Below are positions 7,121 to 12,025 of a DNA stretch of 12,025 bases, in pieces. How positions within the stretch are numbered: the stretch's first letter is position 1; the number at the start of each line of letters is the position of its first letter. The stretch covers positions 1 to 12,025 of the forward strand of contig CAZXFL010000038.1 of NCBI GenBank assembly GCA_964640385.1. Direction: 5' to 3'. A program made the position numbers and the translations under genes. Under the pieces are notes generated by a model. That model saw only the letters and a list, made by a program, of their open reading frames with translations. It had not been told where the DNA came from and made no database searches. Source of the DNA: JBBDIK01 sp964640385 (GTDB taxonomy: Bacteria; Actinomycetota; UBA4738; JBBDHU01).

Positions 7121-7710
7121 GCGGGCGCCTCGGGCGGCGGTTCTACGCCCGGGCGGCGCCCGAGGTCGCTCGCGATCTGCTGGGTCGGGTGGTGGTCGGC
7201 CGAGAGGCGGACGGAACGCGTCTGGCCGCGCGCATCGTCGAGACCGAGGCGTATCTCCCCGATGACGAAGCGAGTCACTCGTTCCGCGGTCCGACCGACC
7301 GGAACCGGGTGATGTTCGGACGAGCAGGCCTCCTGTACGTGTACTTCACCTACGGGATGCATCACTGCATGAACGCCGTCACCGGTCGTGATGGGGAGGG
7401 GAGCGCGGTCCTGTTGCGGGCGGCGGAACCACTGGAAGGAGCCGCGGTGATGGCCGAGCGCCGGGGAACGGATGCGGTGCGGAACCTGTGCTCAGGACCG
7501 GCGAAGCTCTGCCAGGCGTTCGGCGTCGACCGCGGTCTGGATGGGTTGGACCTGATGACGTCGGAGCGGCTCTGGATCGAGCGAGGTTCGCCGGTCGGGG
7601 ATGCGGTCGTCGCGGTGACCACCCGGGTGGGGATCAGTTCCGGGACCGATCATCATCGGCGCTTCGTTGTTGCCAGGGACCCGTTCGTGTCGGGGGGCAG
7701 GCCGGCTTAG
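7117..7710 (+). CDS. mpg: AAG-type 3-methyladenine (alkyladenine) DNA glycosylase
   Basis: This monofunctional glycosylase removes alkylated purines and probably hypoxanthine, leaving abasic sites. The 197 residues fit the family. By alignment in mind with human AAG, VETEAY at 41-46 gives catalytic Glu44 and stacking Tyr46, His54 matches His136, and TDRNRVMFG follows at 60-68. YVYFTYGMHHCMN at 74-86 gives Tyr76, intercalating Tyr79 and Asn86. LLRAAEPLEG at 99-108 gives Arg101. All key residues are present, so it should be active. The GTG start overlaps the polX TGA as GTGA, with AAGGA at 7103-7107 nine bases upstream; the frame extending upstream is polX shadow. Coupling to polX suggests a base-excision repair pair. 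The annotation name Aag/Mpg is used loosely for bacterial members. Confidence 0.96.
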   Translation: MSGRLGRRFYARAAPEVARDLLGRVVVGREADGTRLAARIVETEAYLPDDEASHSFRGPTDRNRVMFGRAGLLYVYFTYGMHHCMNAVTGRDGEGSAVLLRAAEPLEGAAVMAERRGTDAVRNLCSGPAKLCQAFGVDRGLDGLDLMTSERLWIERGSPVGDAVVAVTTRVGISSGTDHHRRFVVARDPFVSGGRPA

Positions 7711-7720
7711 CGGTCAGCCG
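7703..7720. terminator. Small hairpin across the mpg/PBP convergent junction
   Basis: CGGCT (7703-7707) pairs with AGCCG (7716-7720) around an 8-nt loop holding both stop codons, TAG for mpg and TGA for the PBP gene. The stem is short and lacks a U-tract on either strand, so a bidirectional terminator role is only suggested by its position. Confidence 0.25.
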
Positions 7721-9984
7721 TCCCCGCCGCCGGACTTGTTGCCGCCGCCGGACTTCGCGTCCTCGACGGAGATGATGATGGTGACTACCTTGTTGGTGGA
7801 GTACGCCTCACCGGCACCGGGGTTCTGGTCGACTACGACGTTGTAGGGCTTGCCCGCCTGCTTCTTCACGGCCTTCGCCTCGAACCCGACCCGTTTCAGT
7901 TCGAGCTCCGCCAGTTCCTGGGACCGTCCGACCACGAGCGGTACGGTCTGCACACCGAAGCTCGTCGGTTGCTTGCACTTCTTCGGCTCGGAACCCTTGA
8001 CGTAGTCGACCCTGTCGATGAACCCCTTGGGTGTGTACTTGATCGCCCGACAGTTGTTGCGGGAGGTGTCGACCTCCACCGTCACGTATTCCACGTTCCC
8101 CTTCGGGAAGTTCTCGCGCGGCAGGCCCCGAACGGCCTTGGACATGAAGGCGCGCCAGATCTGCGCCGGCCACGTCCCGCCGTAGACCGTGCCGATCCGT
8201 TCCGAGCTCATCGGTTTCTGGCCTTCCGGGTGTCCCACCCACACGGCGGCCGAGAGCTGGGGGACCGCGCCGAGGAACCACGCGTCCGAGTAATTCTGCG
8301 CGGTCCCCGTCTTGCCGATCTGCGGTCGTCCGATGTTCGCGGCGGTGCCGGTCCCACCTGAGACGACGCCCTCGAGCATGGGGACGGCATCGGCGATGAC
8401 CTTGGGATCGACGACCTGCGCAGACCGCTGCTCAGCCTCGTACAGGACCTGCCCGTTAGCGTCCGTGATCTTGGATACCGGCACGGGATCGACGTGGCGA
8501 CCACCGTTCGCGATCGTCCCGAACGCCGACGCCATCTCCAGCGTACTGACCTCCTCCGTTCCGAGGACCGCGGACGGGACGGCCTGGAGCGGTTCATCGG
8601 GCGACGTCACTTCGGTGCAACACCTGATGCCCATCTCCTCGGCGGCTTTCACGGCCTTCTCCGGCCCGACTGCCATCATGAGCTGGGCGAAATAGGTGTT
8701 GACCGAGCCGGCGGTTGCTTGGGTCATGCTGATGGAGCCCCCGTAGGAGCCGAGATCCGCGTTGCAGACCTTCCACGGTTTGTCGATGTACTTCTTGTCG
8801 TTGATGACGATGCACCCCGGAGCAGGGAAGCTCTTACTGGGCTTGATCCCGTTCTCCAAGGCCGCGACCAGGATGAAGGGTTTGAACGCCGAACCCCCCT
8901 GGCGGCCGGTGCTCCCGCCGGTCGCCAGGTTGATCCGTGCGAAGTTGTCCGACGGCGAGAACCAATCGCGGCCGCCGACCATAGCTTTGACGAAGCCGGT
9001 CTTGGGGTCGACCACCGTCATCGCACCGTACGGGTCGCCGGCGGTGGAAAGCGTGTTGTTGACCGCCGTATCGGCGTAGCGCTGCATCTTCGGGTCCAGC
9101 GTCGTGTAGATCCGGAGACCTCCTCCGAACAGCAGGTCGGCGCGCTCGTCGTAGGTCCCGAACTTCAGGTCCGGGCTGTAGAGGAACCACCGTTTCACGT
9201 AGTCCACGAAGTACGGAGCGAAGTACTCCTCCTCTTCCTGCGCCGATGGGTTGAGTTGGAGCCCTCCATGCTTGGCCTTGTTGTACTGCTGCTGCGTGAT
9301 CAGCTGCTGCTTGAGCATCAGGTCCAGCACGATGTTTCGGCGCTGGATCGCCTTCTTCTTGTGGCCGAGCGGGCTGTTGTCGTTCGGTGAAGCGATCAAG
9401 CCGGCGAGCATCGCCGCCTGCGGAAGGATCAACCTGGCGGCCGGTTTCGAGAAGTAGCGCTGGGCGGCGGCTTCGATCCCGTACGCTCCCTCCCCGAAGT
9501 ACACCGTGTTGAGGTACTTCTGGAGGATCTGCTCCTTCGTGTACTTCTGCTCCATCTGATAGGCAAGGACCGCCTCATTCCACTTGCGCGCGAGGGTCTG
9601 CTCGTCCGAGAGCAGGGCGTTCTTCACGTACTGCTCGGTGATGGTCGAACCGCCCTGGACGATCCTTCCCGCCTCGACGTTCTCTGCGGCTGCCCGCATG
9701 ATCGCGCGGGCGTCGACCCCCCCGTGCTCCCAGAATCGCTGGTCCTCGACGGCGATGACGGCATCCTGCGCCACCTTCGGGACCTTCCTGAGGGGGACGA
9801 CCTCCCGGTCCTGCTCGTCGTGCAGCGCCGTCACGAGATGCTTGTCGGCGTCGTAGACATAGGAAGTCTGCTCCAAGCCGGGCGCGGTAGCTTCCGCCTC
9901 CTCCAGCTTGGGGAGCCGGCAAGCAGATGCCACGAACGCGAGCAGCGCGAGCGTGGCGATGAACGATCGGGAAGGTCTGGCCAC
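7714..9984 (-). CDS. Class A penicillin-binding protein (GT51 glycosyltransferase and transpeptidase) with PASTA domain
   Basis: This is a bifunctional peptidoglycan synthase at the outer face of the membrane. The GT51 domain covers about 45-240: EDQRFWEHGGVD at 80-91 with catalytic Glu80, GGSTITEQYVKN at 111-122 with Glu117, and QKYLNTVYFGEGAYGIEAAA. The transpeptidase domain, about 320-610, has SAFK (Ser365, Lys368), SVN at 427-429 and KTGT at 558-561. One PASTA domain lies at about 678-740, then a Gly-rich tail. GTG 9984 gives 756 residues: it is preceded by TATCAT 8 nt away and directly begins ARPSRSFIATLALLAFVASAC. That is a short hydrophobic stretch ending in a lipobox-like ASAC (Cys22). 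Upstream frame to 10215 is antisense to tyrS. It may be lipid-anchored rather than anchored by a standard transmembrane helix. It is convergent with mpg (3-nt gap) and divergent from tyrS. Confidence 0.95.
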   Translation of the reverse strand: MARPSRSFIATLALLAFVASACRLPKLEEAEATAPGLEQTSYVYDADKHLVTALHDEQDREVVPLRKVPKVAQDAVIAVEDQRFWEHGGVDARAIMRAAAENVEAGRIVQGGSTITEQYVKNALLSDEQTLARKWNEAVLAYQMEQKYTKEQILQKYLNTVYFGEGAYGIEAAAQRYFSKPAARLILPQAAMLAGLIASPNDNSPLGHKKKAIQRRNIVLDLMLKQQLITQQQYNKAKHGGLQLNPSAQEEEEYFAPYFVDYVKRWFLYSPDLKFGTYDERADLLFGGGLRIYTTLDPKMQRYADTAVNNTLSTAGDPYGAMTVVDPKTGFVKAMVGGRDWFSPSDNFARINLATGGSTGRQGGSAFKPFILVAALENGIKPSKSFPAPGCIVINDKKYIDKPWKVCNADLGSYGGSISMTQATAGSVNTYFAQLMMAVGPEKAVKAAEEMGIRCCTEVTSPDEPLQAVPSAVLGTEEVSTLEMASAFGTIANGGRHVDPVPVSKITDANGQVLYEAEQRSAQVVDPKVIADAVPMLEGVVSGGTGTAANIGRPQIGKTGTAQNYSDAWFLGAVPQLSAAVWVGHPEGQKPMSSERIGTVYGGTWPAQIWRAFMSKAVRGLPRENFPKGNVEYVTVEVDTSRNNCRAIKYTPKGFIDRVDYVKGSEPKKCKQPTSFGVQTVPLVVGRSQELAELELKRVGFEAKAVKKQAGKPYNVVVDQNPGAGEAYSTNKVVTIIISVEDAKSGGGNKSGGGDG
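7724..7755 (-). repeat. Short tandem repeat in the Gly-rich tail of the PBP gene
   Basis: The 14-mer CCGCCGCCGGACTT (plus strand) occurs at 7724-7737 and 7742-7755, 18 bp apart. It encodes the repeated KSGGG unit in the last dozen residues. The tail is probably a flexible extension after the PASTA domain and may vary in copy number among strains. Confidence 0.7.
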
Positions 9985-10026
9985 GGGGAGCAATGATACC
10001 CCGATGACCTTGATAGCATCCGGCAC
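9985..10026. promoter_or_regulatory. Compact divergent promoter region between the PBP gene and tyrS
   Basis: Only 42 bp separate the two start codons. On the minus strand TATCAT (9998-9993) ends 8 nt before GTG 9984. On the plus strand TGATAGCAT carries an extended -10, with TAGCAT at 10014-10019 ending 7 nt before ATG 10027. Neither gene has a Shine-Dalgarno in the remaining bases, so both look leaderless. Neither shows a good -35. With standard spacing each -35 would fall near the other gene's -10, so two polymerases could hardly bind at once. Confidence 0.6.
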
Positions 10027-11238
10027 ATGACCGACCAGCGTGCCCAGCTCCTGGCGGGAGCGGCAGAGGTCATCCCCGCGGACGAGCTGGACGCCAAGCT
10101 CGCGCTCGGTCGTCCGCTCCGCGTCAAGCTCGGCCTGGACCCGACGGCACCCGCCGTCACGCTCGGGTGGGCCGTCGTCCTGCACAAGCTCCGCCAGTTC
10201 CAGGAACTCGGACACATCGCCGTGCTGATCGTGGGGGACTTCACCGCCCGCGTCGGTGATCCCTCGGGGCGCTCGCAGACGCGCCCGCGGCTAGACAAGG
10301 ACGAGGTTCAGGCCCACACGGACCGGCTGCTCGAGCAGTTCTGGGCGATCCTGGACCGGGACGCGACCGAGGTGCGTTACAACGCCGAGTGGCTCGAGCG
10401 GCTCAGCATGCAGGACGTGCTCGGCCTGACCGCCTCGACGACGGTCGCTCGGATGCTTGAACGCGACGATTTCGCCAAGCGGTACGCAGCCGGTCAGCCG
10501 ATCTCGTTGACGGAGCTCCTGTACCCGCTGCTGCAGGGCCAGGACTCGGTCGCCGTGGAAGCGGATGTGGAGCTGGGCGGGACCGACCAGACGTTCAACC
10601 TGCTGGTCGGGAGGGATCTCCAACGCGCGAACGGGCAAGAACCGCAAGCGGTCCTAACGATGCCGCTCCTGGTCGGGACGGACGGAGTGCAGAAGATGAG
10701 CCAATCCCTGGGCAACTTCGTGGGGATCACCGACGACCCGGACACGATGTTCGGCAAGCTCGCCCGCGTTCCCGACGAGCTGATCGCGGGGTATCGGAGA
10801 CTGACGGTCGACTTCTTCACAGACCCCGACCAGGCCGACCGGGTTGCCGCGGGGCTGGCGGATGGCTCCCTCGACCTCTGGGCGGAGAAGCGGCGGATGG
10901 CGCGGGATGTCGTGGATCTCTATCACGGCGCGGACGCCGGGCAGCAGGCGGAGGATCGGTTCGAGCAGATCCATCGGGAACACGAGATCCCTGACGACGT
11001 GCCCGAGATGGATATCCCTGCCAATGCGATCAAGGACGGGAAGGTCTGGCTGCCCAAGCTGCTGGTAGGGGCCGGTCTGGCGGCGTCCAACGGCGAGGCG
11101 AGGCGACTTGTAGCCCAGGGCGGAGTTCGCATCGGCGGGGAGCAGGCGCAGGATCCCGAGGCCGAGCTGGACCCGGCATCCCTGGCCGGCGTGGTGCTCC
11201 AGGTTGGGCGCCGGAAGTTCGTCCGGCTCCGCCCCTGA
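10027..11238 (+). CDS. tyrS: Tyrosine-tRNA ligase, TyrZ-like lineage
   Basis: This is the cytoplasmic class I synthetase that charges tRNA-Tyr, usually a homodimer. The 403 residues fit. Recognisable blocks are VKLGLDPTAP at 33-42, LRQFQELGH and GDFTARVGDPSGRSQTRP at 70-87. VARMLERDDFAKRY is at 140-153, LTELLYPLLQGQDSV at 161-175, and VELGGTDQTFNLLVGRDLQ at 181-199. A C-terminal S4 RNA-binding domain covers about 340-403. The family is sure, but both class I signatures are altered. The HIGH position reads TLGW (45-48), lacking both histidines, and the KMSKS loop reads KMSQS (223-227), with the second lysine replaced. The first change may be a lineage trait and the second is common in this branch. 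ATG 10027 has no Shine-Dalgarno but an extended -10 ending 7 nt upstream, fitting a leaderless mRNA. Confidence 0.96.
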   Translation: MTDQRAQLLAGAAEVIPADELDAKLALGRPLRVKLGLDPTAPAVTLGWAVVLHKLRQFQELGHIAVLIVGDFTARVGDPSGRSQTRPRLDKDEVQAHTDRLLEQFWAILDRDATEVRYNAEWLERLSMQDVLGLTASTTVARMLERDDFAKRYAAGQPISLTELLYPLLQGQDSVAVEADVELGGTDQTFNLLVGRDLQRANGQEPQAVLTMPLLVGTDGVQKMSQSLGNFVGITDDPDTMFGKLARVPDELIAGYRRLTVDFFTDPDQADRVAAGLADGSLDLWAEKRRMARDVVDLYHGADAGQQAEDRFEQIHREHEIPDDVPEMDIPANAIKDGKVWLPKLLVGAGLAASNGEARRLVAQGGVRIGGEQAQDPEAELDPASLAGVVLQVGRRKFVRLRP

Positions 11239-11287
11239 GAGCGACAACTGTCCCGACCTGCGGTTTCGGGCGCAATTTGACGGTCGG

Positions 11288-11296
11288 TGCTACTAT
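11288..11296 (+). promoter_or_regulatory. Candidate rRNA leader promoter (extended -10)
   Basis: TGC plus TACTAT forms an extended -10 in the same style as those before pheS and tyrS. Transcription would start near 11303. A TTGACG at 11277-11282 looks like a -35 but lies only 8 bp upstream of the hexamer, too close to serve the same polymerase. It may belong to another promoter or be chance. Confidence 0.45.
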
Positions 11297-11332
11297 CGTG
11301 AGCACGAACAGCCCTCACTGAGGGGAGTCCGT

Positions 11333-11374
11333 ATGGGAGCTTGTCTCCCCACGACAACTGGAGAGCGGGAGTGA
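11333..11374 (+). CDS. Possible 13-residue leader peptide in the rRNA leader
   Basis: ATG at 11333 opens a frame encoding MGACLPTTTGERE and stopping at TGA 11372-11374. GAGGGGAG at 11320-11327 sits 5 nt upstream, the best-placed ribosome binding site in this intergenic region. The stop codon directly abuts the base of the hairpin at 11375. The ribosome binding site can pair with CCCTC at 11312-11316, or alternatively with CTCCCC at 11345-11350 inside the frame, so its access could be controlled. An ORF this short arises easily by chance, and there is no homology to support it. Confidence 0.25.
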   Translation: MGACLPTTTGERE

Positions 11375-11420
11375 CGCCTTAGCTCGGCCACCACAGGAAC
11401 CACGGTGAACCGGCTAGGCG
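11375..11420 (+). other. Long RNA hairpin (15 bp with three interruptions)
   Basis: The left arm 11375-11392 pairs with the right arm 11404-11420: CGCC/GGCG, UAGC/GCUA, CGG/CCG and CACC/GGUG. It has bulged U11379 and U11384, an internal C against AA, and an 11-nt loop. Fifteen Watson-Crick pairs with regular bulges are unlikely by chance and suggest a selected RNA structure. The last three bases also belong to the next hairpin. Confidence 0.6.
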
Positions 11421-11440
11421 CCGGGCCTCGTGCCCGGCGC
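11418..11440 (+). terminator. GC-rich terminator-like hairpin in the rRNA leader
   Basis: GCGCCGGGC (11418-11426) and GCCCGGCGC (11432-11440) form a perfect 9-bp stem with loop CUCGU. The sequence after it, TGTCGCTTGTC, is only mildly T-rich, so it may be a terminator, an attenuator or a boxB-like hairpin ahead of the boxA-like element 30 nt downstream. It shares 11418-11420 with the preceding hairpin. Confidence 0.45.
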
Positions 11441-11469
11441 TGTCGCTTGTCAGGGGTCGTGATCCGCAC

Positions 11470-11487
11470 CTTGAGAACTGAACAGTG
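11470..11487 (+). promoter_or_regulatory. boxA-like rRNA antitermination element
   Basis: CTTGAGAACTGAACAGTG matches the TTGAGAACTCAA(C/T)AG block found in leaders and spacers of actinobacterial rRNA operons. There it is linked to Nus-factor antitermination and precursor processing. CCAAAAGCCA follows at 11490-11499, also familiar from such leaders. The single difference is G for C in AACTGAA. Confidence 0.65.
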
Positions 11488-11504
11488 TGCCAAAAGCCAG
11501 TGCG

Positions 11505-11539
11505 TTCCCGTCTGTCGGGAAGGCGCACCTCGGTGTGCC
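11505..11539 (+). other. Two tandem hairpins in the 16S leader
   Basis: TTCCCG (11505-11510) pairs with CGGGAA (11516-11521) around a 5-nt loop. GGCGCAC (11522-11528) pairs with GTGTGCC (11533-11539) with a CTCG loop and one G-U pair. The two stems abut. They may help leader folding or RNase III-linked processing; the partner strand downstream of 16S is outside the window. Confidence 0.5.
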
Positions 11540-11588
11540 TGAACGACCGGCGAGTTCAGTACTAACGAATGATCCATCCGGAAGAACA

Positions 11589-11602
11589 GATCCGGCCGGA
11601 TC
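11589..11602. repeat. Perfect 14-bp palindrome in the 16S leader
   Basis: GATCCGGCCGGATC equals its reverse complement. A hairpin would keep five pairs with a four-base loop. It lies between the boxA-like element and the 16S gene, so it could be a processing stem or a protein-binding site. Confidence 0.4.
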
Positions 11603-11686
11603 GACTCGGGGGAGGAGCCCACAAGGTTCCCGACCCATCCAAATGAAAAAGTGAACCCGTTCCCTATAAGGAGCGGATCCACAACT

Positions 11687-12025
<339 letters not shown>

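Larger units (their letters stand above)
11239..11686 (+). other. Intergenic rRNA operon leader region, no conventional gene
   Basis: About 450 nt separate tyrS from the 16S gene. The content, in order, is an extended -10 promoter at 11288-11296, a mini-ORF at 11333-11374, two strong hairpins at 11375-11440 and a boxA-like antitermination element near 11470-11487. Two further hairpins at 11505-11539, a 14-bp palindrome at 11589-11602 and an A-rich patch at 11641-11650 follow. No tRNA gene, T-box or familiar riboswitch was recognised. Confidence 0.7.

Noticed and set aside
8494..9390. 298-codon plus-strand frame opposite the PBP gene
   Set aside because: Antisense to the GT51/transpeptidase domains and without recognisable motifs.
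9985..10215. N-terminal extension of the PBP frame by 77 codons
   Set aside because: It would overlap the 5' end of tyrS antisense, and the -10/start spacing supports GTG 9984.
11303..11450. Known riboswitch, SRP RNA or 6S RNA in the rRNA leader
   Set aside because: I compared it by eye with cobalamin, c-di-AMP, c-di-GMP, glycine, ykkC and SRP consensus segments and found no match beyond short fragments; an Infernal search is needed to exclude it.
11405..11542. GTG-started frame through the leader hairpins
   Set aside because: It runs through the GC hairpin and the boxA-like element, has no ribosome binding site at a good distance and no plausible protein character.
11642..11670. TATAAG just before 16S as a further rRNA promoter
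   Set aside because: No -35 at a suitable distance, and it lies downstream of the boxA-like element, where a promoter would bypass the leader.

Overview
The window is high-GC chromosomal DNA (estimated by eye at two thirds G+C or more in the genes) from what looks like a deep-branching, probably uncultured member of the Actinomycetota. The reasons are the start of a 16S rRNA gene with an actinobacterial-looking 5' region, a 16S leader carrying the TTGAGAACTgAACAG element typical of actinobacterial rRNA leaders, and gene order: pheST, arg gene, mpg and tyrS lie in the same relative order as in mycobacteria and relatives, but condensed. Genus-level placement cannot be made from about 340 nt of 16S without a search.

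Layout. (1) 1-66, minus strand: the first 22 codons of a gene running off the left edge, with a canonical promoter and a palindrome between its -35 and -10. (2) 67-279: non-coding, with that promoter and several hairpins behind the next gene. (3) 280-909, minus: a NYN/PIN-like nuclease-domain protein. (4) 1035-7710, plus: a tight five-gene run pheS-pheT-argF-polX-mpg with overlaps or gaps of at most 9 nt. It covers phenylalanyl-tRNA synthetase, ornithine carbamoyltransferase, a family X DNA polymerase with PHP domain, and an AAG-type alkyladenine DNA glycosylase. (5) 7714-9984, minus: a bifunctional class A penicillin-binding protein with a C-terminal PASTA domain and a lipoprotein-like N-terminus, ending 3 nt from mpg. 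(6) 10027-11238, plus: tyrS, divergent from the PBP gene across only 42 bp. (7) 11239-11686: a long structured leader. (8) About 11687 to the right edge: 16S rRNA, cut at roughly E. coli position 340.

Functional logic. Two aminoacyl-tRNA synthetases flank the block and an rRNA operon follows, so this is a translation-centred neighbourhood. polX and mpg are translationally coupled and make a plausible base-excision repair pair: the glycosylase creates abasic sites and PolX processes and fills them. argF stands alone where many actinobacteria carry a full arg cluster.

The most notable patterns are regulatory. Five genes have a TANNNT hexamer ending 6-8 nt before the start codon, as expected for leaderless mRNAs; two of these, and the putative rRNA-leader promoter, also have a TGn extended -10. 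The rRNA leader contains a 13-codon mini-ORF with a good ribosome binding site. Its stop codon abuts a 15-bp hairpin that shares three bases with a second, terminator-like GC hairpin. This could be an undescribed attenuator or small RNA, but it is a hypothesis from sequence inspection only. No CRISPR array, tRNA gene or complete mobile element was found.
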